The position numbers were made by a program, and so were the translations under genes. 34,134 nt of DNA, from NCBI GenBank assembly GCA_030628375.1, contig DAOVRD010000005.1:1-34134 (forward strand). Direction: 5' to 3'. This DNA is from Planctomycetota bacterium. GTDB taxonomy: Bacteria > Planctomycetota > Brocadiia > SM23-32. How positions within the stretch are numbered: position 1 is the first letter of the stretch; every line of letters starts with the position of its first letter. Under the pieces are notes generated by a model. It was not told where the DNA came from and ran no database searches. It saw only the letters and a list, made by a program, of their open reading frames with translations. Of the stretch, positions 19,097-28,814 are shown one piece after another.

Positions 19097-20053
19097 ATGT
19101 CCCTCGCCCTGGAAGAACGGCTGTTCGGCGGCATGGTTGGCGCCGTCGCCGGCGACGCGCTGGGCCTCCCCTTCGAAGGAGCGCCCCGGGCATGGCTCGA
19201 CGCAGCCCCGCTCAAGGGAATGACCCCCGGCGGGCCGCACGGCCAGCCTCGCGGCACCTGGTCGGATGACAGTTCACTCCTGCTCTGCCTGGCCGACAGT
19301 CTGTGCTGCGGCTGCGACCCGGACGACATCGGCAGCAAGTTCCTGGCCTGGTGGCAGCAAGGACTGTGGACGCCCTTCGGTCGCCCGTTCGGCTATGGGT
19401 ACACCACAGCCATCGCGATGTACAGGATGACGGTCGGCGTTCCTGCCCTGCAGGCCGGCGAGGACAGCGAAGGGTGCAACGGAAACGGCTCGCTGATGCG
19501 CACGCTGCCGGTCGCCCTCTACTTCTCAACCCAGCGCGAGCGGATGCTCGAAGCCGCCCACCAGGTCTCCTCCATCACCCATGCCCACCCCCGCGCCATG
19601 ATGTGCTGCGGCGTCTACTGCCTCGTCGCCTCCTGCCTGCTGGAAGGCATGGACAAGAAGGAGGCGGTCGAAACCGGACTGCGGCTGGCGGCCGAGCACT
19701 ACCGCGGCAACCGCTGGGACGCCGAGCGGCAGCACCTGGAGCGAATCCTGTGCGCAGAGGTCTCCGCGCTGCCGCGTTCGGAGGTCAGGTCCAGCGGCTA
19801 CGTTGTGGACACGCTCGAAGCGTCCCTGTGGAGCCTGCTTCAGGGCGACTCATTCCGCGATTGCCTGCTGAGGGCCGTCAACCTCGGCGACGACACCGAC
19901 ACGGTCGGATCGGTCACGGGCGGACTCGCCGGAGTCCACTATGGCCGGGACGGCATACCCCAGGAGTGGCTTGAGCCGCTCGCGCGCCGCGAAGACATCC
20001 TCGCGCTCTGCCAGCGCTTCGCGGCCGCCGTCAGCTCCCAAAGAACGGCATAG
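19097..20053 (+). CDS. ADP-ribosylglycohydrolase (DraG/ARH) family protein
   Basis: GGMVGAVAGDALGLPFEG...GTWSDDSSLLLCLADS...NGNGSLMRTLPVALY...VNLGDDTDTVGSVTGGLAG: metal-binding motifs of the family. Confidence 0.92.
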   Translation: MSLALEERLFGGMVGAVAGDALGLPFEGAPRAWLDAAPLKGMTPGGPHGQPRGTWSDDSSLLLCLADSLCCGCDPDDIGSKFLAWWQQGLWTPFGRPFGYGYTTAIAMYRMTVGVPALQAGEDSEGCNGNGSLMRTLPVALYFSTQRERMLEAAHQVSSITHAHPRAMMCCGVYCLVASCLLEGMDKKEAVETGLRLAAEHYRGNRWDAERQHLERILCAEVSALPRSEVRSSGYVVDTLEASLWSLLQGDSFRDCLLRAVNLGDDTDTVGSVTGGLAGVHYGRDGIPQEWLEPLARREDILALCQRFAAAVSSQRTA

Positions 20054-20073
20054 CCCGGGCCCGATCACGCCCC

Positions 20074-22869
20074 TCACGCGCGAGACGAGGCCGGCTTCCG
20101 GGCGACCACGCGCCGGTACAACTGCCCGGCCGCCAGCGGCATCAGCGCGCAAGCGCCGATGACGAGCCAGTCCACGGCGGCCGGCGGCGAGGTCCTCATG
20201 ACCGTCTTGAGCCCCGGCATGTAGACGGCCGCGAGCTGCAAGCCCACCGTCAGAACCAAGGCCCCCAGCACGTAAGGGTTGCTGAACCACTCCCTGCCGC
20301 GCAGCGGCCCGCGCTCCTTGCGCGAGTTGAACACGTGGAAAAGCTGCGCCAACCCTATCGTCAGGAAGCTCATCGTGATGGCGGGATCCACCCGCCCGAC
20401 GGGCTGGTAGCCGCGCACGAATCGCCCGTAGAAGAAAGCCGTCAGCGCCGCCAGCGTGATCAACAGACCGTAGCCGACGATCGAGCCCACGGTGCGCCTG
20501 TCCAGCAGCGAGGACTCCGGCGGCCGGGGCGGCCTGTCCATGATATCGGCCTCCCCGCGCTCCAGCGCCAGCGCCAGGGCGGGGAACACGTCGGTCACCA
20601 TGTTCAGCCACAGTATCTGGAGCGGCAGCAGGGGCAGCGGCTCGCCCAGCATGGTGGCGAACAGCATGGTGGCCACCTCGCTGAGATTGCAGCTAAACAG
20701 GTAGTGGACGAACTTCTTAATGTTGGCATAGATGATTCGGCCCTGATGCACGGCGGCACCGACGGTCACGAAGCGGTCGTCCAGGAGCAGCATGTCGGCG
20801 GTTTCCTTGGCCACGTCCGTCCCCTTGATGCCCATCGCCACGCCGATGTCAGCCCTCTTCAGGGCGATGGCATCGTTGACCCCGTCTCCGAGCATGGCGC
20901 ATATCTCGCCGCGCCTCTGCAGCGCCTCCAGCACGTCCACCTTCTGCTCGGGACTGACGCGCGCAAAGACCTGCACTTCCTCAAGCCTGGCGGCCAGCTC
21001 GTCCCGGCTCAACGCTGCCAGATCGCGCCCGGTCAGGACCTGCGGTTCCGTCGGAGCGATGTGCAATTCGGCTGCAATGCGGGCGGCAGTGGCCGGGTGG
21101 TCGCCCGTTATCATCACGGTCTTCACCCCGGCACGGGTCAGCATGTCCACGGTCTGCCGCACCCCCTCCCTGGGCGGATCCACCAGGCCGGCCAGGCCCA
21201 GCCAGGTCAGTCCCGAGTATGCCTCCTCCGGGCCGGCCGGCGCCCGCCCCACTGGCTTGAAGGCCACGCCGAGCACCCGCAGGCCGCCGGCCGCCAGCGA
21301 CCGGCTCTCCTCCAGGGCACGCTCGCGCTCCGCCTGCGTCAGGTCGCGAAGGCCGGCCGTGGTGAGAACGGAAGAGCATCGCTCGGCCACCGCCTCCGGG
21401 GAGCCCTTGACGCACAGCACCACGCCCTGCCCCGGGTTCATCTGTTCATCCAGACCGTCGTTCACGGTCGCCATCATCATGGTGGTGCTGGAGAAGGCGA
21501 ACTCCTTCAGCTCGGGGTGTCGCCGGCGCAGTTCGTCCGGCGCCCAGCCGGCCTTCGTCGCAGCCACGGCGAGGGCGACCTCGGTCGGGTCTCCGGTCAC
21601 CTCCGGATCTCCCTCGCCACGGGACAGGACCGTGGCATTGTTGCAGAGCACGGCTACCTTCAACAGGCCGCGAAGCTGCCGGTCCCCGGCGGGCTCGACC
21701 TGGCGACCGTTCTCCGTGAACCGCCCCGCCACGGCGTAGCCAATCCCCGAGACGTGCACGGTGCGCTCCCACACCCGTATCCTGGTGACCGTCATCTCGT
21801 TGCGCGTCAGCGTGCCCGTCTTGTCCGTGCAGATGCAGGTGGCGGAGCCCAGCGTCTCCACGGCGGGAAGGCGCCGTATCAGGGCGTTCTGCTTGGCCAT
21901 CCGCCACATGCCCACGGCCAGTGTGATCGTTGCCACGGCGGGCAGCCCTTCCGGCACGGCGGCGACCGCCAGCGCGATGGCGGCCTCCAGCATCAGGCCG
22001 ACCGGCACGCCCTGGATTATGCCGGCTACGGCCACGACCGCCGCAACGGCGAGGCACAGGACGACCAGCCGGCGCCCGATGTCGGCCAGGCGCCTCTCGA
22101 TGGGCGTCTCCACCTCGGGGGTCTCGCTCACGAGCTTGCTGATGTGCCCGATCTCCGTGGCCATACCGGTAGCGATCACCAGGGTCACCCCGTTGCCGCT
22201 GGTCGCGTGAGTGCCCTTGAAAACCATGTTGCGGCGCTCGGCCAGCGGCGTGTCTTCATCGTCCAAGGGGTCCGTGCCCTTCGCCACAGGGACGGACTCC
22301 CCCGTGAGCGGCGCCTCGTCCACCTGCAGCTCCGCCGATTCCACAACCCGCGCATCGGCGCAGACCGACTGGCCCTCCTGGAGGATCACAACGTCACCCG
22401 GGACCAGGTCCGTCGCAGGAACGGCGAGGCGCGTGCCGGACCGGAGCACCAACGCATCCTGCGCGCCCAGTTTCTGCAGGGCCTCCATGGCGCGGCTGGC
22501 GCGGTACTCGGTCGCGAATCCGATCCCGGCGTTCAGCAGGATCACCACCACAACGCTGAGCGCCTCGAGGTTGTCACCCAGGAAGAAGCAGATGACGGCG
22601 GCAACGACGAGCAGCAGCACCACCAGGCTCTTGAACTGAGCCGCGAGCACCCGCCACCAGGGGACCGCCCGCGAACGGCGAAGCTGGTTCGGACCGTACC
22701 TGCTCAGCCTGCGGCCGGCCTCGCGCGCACTCAGCCCCCGGGATACGACCGCTGCGAGGAGTCCGGCCACTTCCCCGGTCGGCATCGCGTGCCAGGGGCG
22801 CTTGAGCTGCGGCCACAGGCCCGACTGCTGTCTGCCGCCGGTCTCTTCCGCTGACGTGTTGCCAGACAA
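20074..22869 (-). CDS. Cation-translocating P-type ATPase, Ca2+-type
   Basis: CTDKTGTLTRNEMT, VPEGLPAVATITLAVG, TGES, MLGDGVNDAIALKRADIGVAMG, LWLNMVTDVFPALALALE. Confidence 0.95.
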   Translation of the reverse strand: MSGNTSAEETGGRQQSGLWPQLKRPWHAMPTGEVAGLLAAVVSRGLSAREAGRRLSRYGPNQLRRSRAVPWWRVLAAQFKSLVVLLLVVAAVICFFLGDNLEALSVVVVILLNAGIGFATEYRASRAMEALQKLGAQDALVLRSGTRLAVPATDLVPGDVVILQEGQSVCADARVVESAELQVDEAPLTGESVPVAKGTDPLDDEDTPLAERRNMVFKGTHATSGNGVTLVIATGMATEIGHISKLVSETPEVETPIERRLADIGRRLVVLCLAVAAVVAVAGIIQGVPVGLMLEAAIALAVAAVPEGLPAVATITLAVGMWRMAKQNALIRRLPAVETLGSATCICTDKTGTLTRNEMTVTRIRVWERTVHVSGIGYAVAGRFTENGRQVEPAGDRQLRGLLKVAVLCNNATVLSRGEGDPEVTGDPTEVALAVAATKAGWAPDELRRRHPELKEFAFSSTTMMMATVNDGLDEQMNPGQGVVLCVKGSPEAVAERCSSVLTTAGLRDLTQAERERALEESRSLAAGGLRVLGVAFKPVGRAPAGPEEAYSGLTWLGLAGLVDPPREGVRQTVDMLTRAGVKTVMITGDHPATAARIAAELHIAPTEPQVLTGRDLAALSRDELAARLEEVQVFARVSPEQKVDVLEALQRRGEICAMLGDGVNDAIALKRADIGVAMGIKGTDVAKETADMLLLDDRFVTVGAAVHQGRIIYANIKKFVHYLFSCNLSEVATMLFATMLGEPLPLLPLQILWLNMVTDVFPALALALERGEADIMDRPPRPPESSLLDRRTVGSIVGYGLLITLAALTAFFYGRFVRGYQPVGRVDPAITMSFLTIGLAQLFHVFNSRKERGPLRGREWFSNPYVLGALVLTVGLQLAAVYMPGLKTVMRTSPPAAVDWLVIGACALMPLAAGQLYRRVVARKPASSRA

Positions 22870-22891
22870 GTCCTGCCCCCCGTCACGCAGG

Positions 22892-23932
22892 TCACAGATA
22901 CCAATGGTTGCTCAGGTAGTCGTGATAGAACAGCGCATTCTCCACCGGCACGTTGCTCGGGATGTGGTTGCCGACAGCGAACACGAAACCGGGACAGCCC
23001 AGGGCCAACTCAAGTGTGGCCTCTATCTGGGCTCTGATCCGATCGCGCGTGCCGAACGTCAGTGCGCGGCAGTCCACCTTGCTGCCCATTATCACGTGCG
23101 TCTTGCCGAACTTCCCGACGACCGTGTCCAGATCCACCATCGGCTCGAAACAGAACCCGTCCAATCCCGCCTCCGCAAGGTCGTCCAGGAACATGGTGTA
23201 ATCGCCGTCGGACGTGTACAGCACCACCTTGCCCGCATCCTTGAGAACCCGCCACAACCGGGCGTAGCGCGGAAAGATGACCCGCCGGCAGAAGTCAGGG
23301 TGCACGAACGGGCCCTCGCTCCAGACCATGTCGTCGTGGCACATGAACACTTCGATGGAGGTCCGAGACCACGCCCGGTAGTGGTGCATGCTCAGGCGGA
23401 AGAAGCTGTCGAGCACGCGCTCGAACTTGTCCTGGTCGGAGGCGGCCGTCAGCAGCATTTCCCACCCGAACGCCTCGATGGCGCCCGACACCAGGGTCTT
23501 GTAGTAGCCTCCCGGACAGACCTGTTCGGGATTGGCGGCCTGCGTGTCCCGATGCCACCGCTCGTAGTACCGGACAAGCTCGTCGGAATCCGGCAGGCCA
23601 TATTCCTCCACCGCGTCGAACTCCCACACCTGGTCAACGGACGAGAACGGGCAGTGGCGGCTTTCCCGCTTGTCCCGACCCCCTTCGAGGAACTCCGCGT
23701 GGCCCATGTCGGTCGTGCGCCCGCGCTGCGCCCACGGGATCGCTCCGTCGTTCGTCATCCACAGGAAGTCCAACTGCCATGCGTCGTTGAAGAGTCTCCG
23801 GGCGCCGTCATCCTTGAGCGGGTCCAGCCCCGTCACGGCCCGCATCAGGGCATCGTTGCTGCAGTACTCGGTGTGCGCCAGCCGCTCGGTCGGCTTCAGG
23901 CGGATGGTGTCCATTCCGATGCGGTAACTCAT
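22892..23932 (-). CDS. Uroporphyrinogen decarboxylase (URO-D) family protein
   Basis: MSYRIGMDTIRLKPTERLAHTEYC...VVLYTSDGDYTMFLDDLAEAGLDGFCFEPMVDL: URO-D/methyltransferase-like architecture. Confidence 0.8.
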   Translation of the reverse strand: MSYRIGMDTIRLKPTERLAHTEYCSNDALMRAVTGLDPLKDDGARRLFNDAWQLDFLWMTNDGAIPWAQRGRTTDMGHAEFLEGGRDKRESRHCPFSSVDQVWEFDAVEEYGLPDSDELVRYYERWHRDTQAANPEQVCPGGYYKTLVSGAIEAFGWEMLLTAASDQDKFERVLDSFFRLSMHHYRAWSRTSIEVFMCHDDMVWSEGPFVHPDFCRRVIFPRYARLWRVLKDAGKVVLYTSDGDYTMFLDDLAEAGLDGFCFEPMVDLDTVVGKFGKTHVIMGSKVDCRALTFGTRDRIRAQIEATLELALGCPGFVFAVGNHIPSNVPVENALFYHDYLSNHWYL

Positions 23933-23966
23933 GCTTGATCCAAACTTGCGCGAGGACAGCGGCCGG

Positions 23967-24731
23967 TCAGGACTGGGCCGCCGTGAGCGCAGCGCCCAGG
24001 GCAACCACGAACTGCGGATCCTCGGGCACGAGCAGTTCCTTGTCCAGCGTCGCCTCCAGCGCCTTCTTCAGGGCAGGGCTGTTGGCACCGCCGCCAATGA
24101 ATGCGTAGCGGGAGGCCCAGCCGATGTGCGCGGCCAGCGACGCGACCCGGGACGCTATCGCGGCGAACAGCCCCGCTGCTATGTCAGCTTCGGGCACGCT
24201 GCGCGCGATCAGCGACACCACCTCGCTCTCGGCGAAGACCGCGCAGGTCGAGTTCATCCGGGCCGGGTTAGTCGCGGCCTCCGCGAGGCTGCTCAGCCTG
24301 TCCAGGTCCACTCCCAGAGCCGAAGCCATAAGCTCCAGGAACCGCCCCGTGCCCGCGGCGCATTTGTCATTCATTGCGAAATCGGCGACAGTTCCACCCG
24401 TCCCCAGGCGTATGACCTTTGTGTCCTGCCCTCCCAGGTCTATGACGCCGTCCACGTCGGGGGCCACGTGGTTGGCGCCCCGGGCTGCCGCGAGGATCTC
24501 GGTGATGGTTCGTGCACCTGTCTGGGCGGTCACGCGACCGTATCCGGTAGTCACGCACGGCAAATCGCGCCCCGCCATCCCGGCCTCCTCCAGCGCCTGC
24601 AAGTAGACTTGCTCGCCTGCCTTCCTGGGGTTGGTGCCGCTCCTGAGCATCGCTTTGCCTATCAGCCGGCCGTCGCGCACCACGGCCGCTTTCGTCGCCA
24701 CCGACCCGATGTCTATTCCCGCCGTAATCAT
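23967..24731 (-). CDS. BadF/BadG/BcrA/BcrD-type ATPase (2-hydroxyacyl-CoA dehydratase activase-like)
   Basis: ITAGIDIGSVATKAAVV, VDGVIDLGGQDTKVIRL, NDKCAAGTGRFLELMA, STCAVFAESEVVSLI: ATPase motifs plus the two Cys of the activase [4Fe-4S] site. Confidence 0.9.
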   Translation of the reverse strand: MITAGIDIGSVATKAAVVRDGRLIGKAMLRSGTNPRKAGEQVYLQALEEAGMAGRDLPCVTTGYGRVTAQTGARTITEILAAARGANHVAPDVDGVIDLGGQDTKVIRLGTGGTVADFAMNDKCAAGTGRFLELMASALGVDLDRLSSLAEAATNPARMNSTCAVFAESEVVSLIARSVPEADIAAGLFAAIASRVASLAAHIGWASRYAFIGGGANSPALKKALEATLDKELLVPEDPQFVVALGAALTAAQS

Positions 24732-25024
24732 GATTTTCTGCGCTGCTCCACTATCATCTCCAGAAAGGTTTCGACACCAAGGGGAGGCAGGGGATCCTTT
24801 CCGCCGCGTTTGCGCAACCTGCAGCCCACAACCACCTCGCCGGGCACAGGGGCCTCAGGGTGATCATTGCATCCATCAGCCGCGCAATCAAGGGCTAAGC
24901 GGGTGAGGCATAGCGGATACCACGGGAGACCGGGATGTGATGGCCCCGAGGATGCCAGCCCCGCCCCACCGAGCGTGCTCCAGATCAGACGGCGGAGGCC
25001 GACCTGGCCGCGCAGTCGCGCCAC
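24728..25024 (-). CDS. Short ORF; possible remnant or small protein coupled to the activase
   Basis: Stop overlaps the activase ATG (ATGA); C-terminal PPLGVETFLEMIVEQRRKS looks protein-like, the N-terminal part less so. True start uncertain. Confidence 0.3.
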   Translation of the reverse strand: MARLRGQVGLRRLIWSTLGGAGLASSGPSHPGLPWYPLCLTRLALDCAADGCNDHPEAPVPGEVVVGCRLRKRGGKDPLPPLGVETFLEMIVEQRRKS

Positions 25025-26259
25025 CAGACCCAGACCATTATGACCAGGCCCACGACGACCAGCACCACGGTGAATAGAAACACGTATCGCATGGGGAACA
25101 GGCCCCTGTCAACGATGCACACGACGGCGCTGGCCATCAGTATCCAGCGGAGGCCCCAGAGGGAGAAGTGCAGGGCCATGCCGCGGGCCGTCTCCGATGA
25201 GTGGGTGAAGTGCATGACCATGGGGAAGAAGGCCAGCATATTGCCCGCCTGAAACAGCCCCCGTGCGGCGACCAGAAAGAAGAAGAGAGGCCAGCTCTTC
25301 ACGAAGAACATCGGGACGAATACGGCGCACTGAAGGGTCCACGCGAGCACAACGGTGAGCGCGGCGCCAAACCGGTCCAGGAAGATGCCCCAGAAAGTGA
25401 AACTCACCAGCATCGCCGCCATGAACCCAGCGCGCGCGTAGCCCCACTGCGCCGTCGTGAGCCCCAACTGGTCCCTGGCAAAAAGGGGCAGCACGTTGGC
25501 ATAGGCCACCGCGCCGCACGTGGTGATGAAATAGCCGATGAGAAAGACCAGGAGCAGCCTGTTGCGGAACGTCGCACGCAGGGCCGCCATGACCTGAGCC
25601 GATGCAGAGAAGCGCGTCTGCCCCTCGGCGTCACTGCGGACGCCGCGGCTGCCGCGCACTCCCCGGAACAGCGCGCCGCTGACGATCAGGGACACGCCGG
25701 CCGCCGGGAAAACCCAGCGGAAGAGGCCGATATCCTGCCTCAGCAAGCGGCCCACCAGGACCAGGCACAGCACACGAGCCAGCATGGCAGCCGTGTTGGG
25801 AAGGGCCAGGAGCTTGCCGCGCCAGCGGGTGGGATAGATCTGCGCAAGCGCAGTGCCGAGGGCGGGCTGCGAAATGGCACTGAGGGCCATCCCACCGGCC
25901 AGCACGAGCGCCAGCGACCAGGTGCTCCGAGCCAGTGCGCTGAACACGACCAGCAGCCCGCCCAGGCCCAACAGCAGCCCGGTCAGCCGCACGGGGTTGC
26001 GCTTCTCCAGGAACGGCACCCACACGAGTGCGAAAAGCAGCGGCAGGCCCAGCCCGTAGTTCACAAGCAGGCACTGAAGCGCCGAACCCCCCAACTGGCG
26101 AATGACGAAGGGCCCCTGCCCGACGGCGATGGAGAAACAGGCCCCGTAGAACACCCAACTCGCCGTGTGGCGGTAGCCGCGCCTGCGGTACTCCGACGGC
26201 ACGGAACTGAAGATGCCCCGCTCTCCGCCCGGTTCCCGCGACATAGACAGAATCCCCAC
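24985..26259 (-). CDS. Major facilitator superfamily transporter
   Basis: ~12 hydrophobic segments across 424 aa (e.g. FAVWVPFLEKRNPVRLTGLLLGLGGLLVVFSA-like stretches, FLIGYFITTCGAVAYANVLPLFARDQLG). Confidence 0.82.
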   Translation of the reverse strand: MGILSMSREPGGERGIFSSVPSEYRRRGYRHTASWVFYGACFSIAVGQGPFVIRQLGGSALQCLLVNYGLGLPLLFALVWVPFLEKRNPVRLTGLLLGLGGLLVVFSALARSTWSLALVLAGGMALSAISQPALGTALAQIYPTRWRGKLLALPNTAAMLARVLCLVLVGRLLRQDIGLFRWVFPAAGVSLIVSGALFRGVRGSRGVRSDAEGQTRFSASAQVMAALRATFRNRLLLVFLIGYFITTCGAVAYANVLPLFARDQLGLTTAQWGYARAGFMAAMLVSFTFWGIFLDRFGAALTVVLAWTLQCAVFVPMFFVKSWPLFFFLVAARGLFQAGNMLAFFPMVMHFTHSSETARGMALHFSLWGLRWILMASAVVCIVDRGLFPMRYVFLFTVVLVVVGLVIMVWVWWRDCAARSASAV

Positions 26260-26297
26260 CGGGGAAGCTCAAGCCCGGACAGGCGCGCTCGCTCGGA

Positions 26298-26732
26298 TCA
26301 CTTCGACCTGAGGCGCGGCGTGCCCAGCTCCGGGTGTGTGTCCCGCTCAAGTTCCCTGCCGGTTAACCTGGCGATGACGACCTCGGCCAGGTAAAGCACC
26401 TTGCAGCCCGGTTCGAGGTGGCCGGCGAACAGCTCGTTGCCGCGCAGCGCCATCGTACAGTGCATGTGCGGCATATAGTCGGTGATTATGCCGTCAACCG
26501 AACACAGCTCGACCGGCCCTTCGATCTCCACGAACCTGTTCTCAGACGGGAACTCCGTGTGCACGATGTGGTGAATGCGGGCGCGGTCGAACGTGCCGAT
26601 GCCGCTCAGTATCGCACCGGTCCGGATGTCCTTCTCGCGCGCCGCTTCCTCGATGCACTCGTGGAAATCGTCCCCGTATTCCATGTAGATGCAGACGATC
26701 TCTTCGATCTGCATTCCGTCCATTACGTCCAT
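26298..26732 (-). CDS. PPC-domain (DUF296) protein
   Basis: DDFHECIEEAAREKDIRTGAILSGIGTFDRARIH...PHMHCTMALRGNELFAGHLEPGCKVLYLAEVVI: typical PPC/DUF296 pattern with H.H and GHL. Confidence 0.85.
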   Translation of the reverse strand: MDVMDGMQIEEIVCIYMEYGDDFHECIEEAAREKDIRTGAILSGIGTFDRARIHHIVHTEFPSENRFVEIEGPVELCSVDGIITDYMPHMHCTMALRGNELFAGHLEPGCKVLYLAEVVIARLTGRELERDTHPELGTPRLRSK

Positions 26733-26861
26733 GCTCGTACCTCCCGAAGTGCGGCCCTCTACGACGGTCCACGGCGTCACTGGCCGGGGACCTCGCCCGC
26801 AAGAACGCCCATTGCGACGCGCCCTGAAGGGCCGGATACGTTCGGCGGCGAGGGCCGCGTC

Positions 26862-28781
26862 TCATTCTACCGGAATGGCGCGCGGCAGTTGATAGAAGGG
26901 AGGAATCTGGCCCGGGGCGACGCGGTAGATCCGAGCGTGGCTACGCCTGGCCGCGGAGACGATCTCCTCGTGTGGTTTCTGGCAGATGTCAACGAGGCCG
27001 ATCTGCCAGTTCTCGCCGTCGTAGCGTCCCACCACGTGCTGGTCGTTCCACTGGAAGTAGTGCGTCCCGACAAGGGCGGGAATCGCGGCCCCGTGCTCCA
27101 CGTAATAGCGATATGACTCGGCACGTTCACGCTGTGCCACCACCGTGCGCAGCCCGCCCGCCGGCAGCCCGCGATCCAGCGCTCCCGTGTGGAACTCGCC
27201 GATCAGCACGGGAGCGTTCACAGCCTTCGAGCAGCGCTCGATCACCTCTGCATCGGGCTTGTCCTCGTAGCAGTTGATGCTGAACACGTCGAAGACCTCG
27301 GCCCCCGCCAGCAGGTCTTCGTGGGCAAGCCAGGCGTAGCGCAGTCCCAGGTTCAGGTGGTTGGGGTCCACACGCTTGCATTCCTCGCTCGGCACGCGGG
27401 CGTACTGCTCGATCATCATCCGGTTGAACTCGCCGAGGTCGGCGCGCGCCGCCTCAGAGGTCAATCGGTCCTCCGGGACCGCGGCGGCAGCCAACGTCTC
27501 AAAGTCGGGGAAGGCCGTGCCCCAGGCCCCGTTCAGCCCCCCGACGTCGCCGTGGCGCTCCTTGAGCCACTGCACGAGCCTGTCCCGCGAGGCGGACGGC
27601 CCGGCCTGGACAAGCATGCGTTCGGCCAGGTTGTACGCGCCGAACGCCCAGTGCGGCTCGTTGCGCAGGAAATAGCCTACCAGGTATTGATCGTCGCCTA
27701 TCTGCGCGAGCTGCCCGGCGAAGTGGCGGCTGTTCTGCACGTACTCGTCCGAGAAAACGTCGGGGAAATCGCGGAAGATCCTCTTTTCCGTCGTCGGGAA
27801 GTCCAGGAGTTGCATCACGTAGGGCAGCCCGGCGAGGGCGCAGAAGTCCGGATGGGACCAGTTCCCCACGGTGTTGAAGCCCCATTTCACGACTCTCTCC
27901 CTGCACAGCTCCATCCATTTGTCAAACCAGTCGTCGCCGAACGCCCGCATCAGGTTGTAACGCATGCCGTCGAACAGGGTCCTCTGGCCGTCGCCCCGCG
28001 AAGTCCACAGATGGTTCAGCGGACCTTCCTTGTCCGGCAGATCCACGAAGAGGTCTTCGTTGCCCTGAGTGTCCACCTCGCAATTGGGCCGAATGCAATC
28101 CACCCCAACGCTGTAGAAAGCACATCCGTCCGGGTCCACCAGCCACCAACGTTGGCCGTCGTGCTCGGTGCGGAAGAAGCCGGTCGCCTCGAACTGCTTC
28201 TGCGTCCAGCCGCCCCACCGGTTCAACTCGTCGTCAGCCGAGAACTCGCTAGAGAACATCTCCTCGGTCAACATCTCTGCCGCGATATCCAGCGAAAGGG
28301 CTTTGCCGGGCCAGTCACGCTCGGACCACTGGTGCAACTCGTCCACTATCGGATACCGGGCCTTGGGCCACTCCTGGGGCATGCTGTCGGTGAGCTGCGG
28401 CTCGGAGATGCGGATCGCCGCCTCACCCCCCACCATCAGGCCCGCCAACCGGGCCGACGTGACCTTCGCGGGGTCTACCGGACCGCCGGAACAGACGCAC
28501 TTGAAGCGGTGGGGCGTGCGCCCCGGGATGACGACCTGCGACTCCAGGTATTGCAGGGGCACAACGAGCCGCGTCAACAGGCCCGGGAAGATCCCCACTC
28601 TGACGCGCATCTCCACGTCGTCCTGGACGAAGAGACACTCAACATCAGCCATGTACGGCCCGTCGTTTATGGCGTCGAAGACCAGGAACTTCTCGCTCCC
28701 CCATTCCGGGGACGGGGCCAGCTCGTGGGGCAGCTTGATGGTCAGACGGCCCTGACCCGACTGGCCGGCGGCCTCAGCCAT
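26862..28781 (-). CDS. Glycoside hydrolase, clan GH-A, agarase/beta-galactosidase-like
   Basis: GFFRTEHDGQRWWLVDPDGCAFYSVGVDCIRP; acid/base region YFLRNEPHW; nucleophile region VLIGEFHTG; ALVGTHYFQWNDQ. Confidence 0.75.
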   Translation of the reverse strand: MAEAAGQSGQGRLTIKLPHELAPSPEWGSEKFLVFDAINDGPYMADVECLFVQDDVEMRVRVGIFPGLLTRLVVPLQYLESQVVIPGRTPHRFKCVCSGGPVDPAKVTSARLAGLMVGGEAAIRISEPQLTDSMPQEWPKARYPIVDELHQWSERDWPGKALSLDIAAEMLTEEMFSSEFSADDELNRWGGWTQKQFEATGFFRTEHDGQRWWLVDPDGCAFYSVGVDCIRPNCEVDTQGNEDLFVDLPDKEGPLNHLWTSRGDGQRTLFDGMRYNLMRAFGDDWFDKWMELCRERVVKWGFNTVGNWSHPDFCALAGLPYVMQLLDFPTTEKRIFRDFPDVFSDEYVQNSRHFAGQLAQIGDDQYLVGYFLRNEPHWAFGAYNLAERMLVQAGPSASRDRLVQWLKERHGDVGGLNGAWGTAFPDFETLAAAAVPEDRLTSEAARADLGEFNRMMIEQYARVPSEECKRVDPNHLNLGLRYAWLAHEDLLAGAEVFDVFSINCYEDKPDAEVIERCSKAVNAPVLIGEFHTGALDRGLPAGGLRTVVAQRERAESYRYYVEHGAAIPALVGTHYFQWNDQHVVGRYDGENWQIGLVDICQKPHEEIVSAARRSHARIYRVAPGQIPPFYQLPRAIPVE

Positions 28782-28814
28782 CTTCGCGCTCCTTCCGAGC
28801 GGGGGGGCAGCGCG

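Noticed and set aside
20335-22854. 839-aa + ORF antisense to the P-type ATPase
   Set aside because: Opposite strand encodes an unmistakable P-type ATPase; the + translation has no domain-like features.
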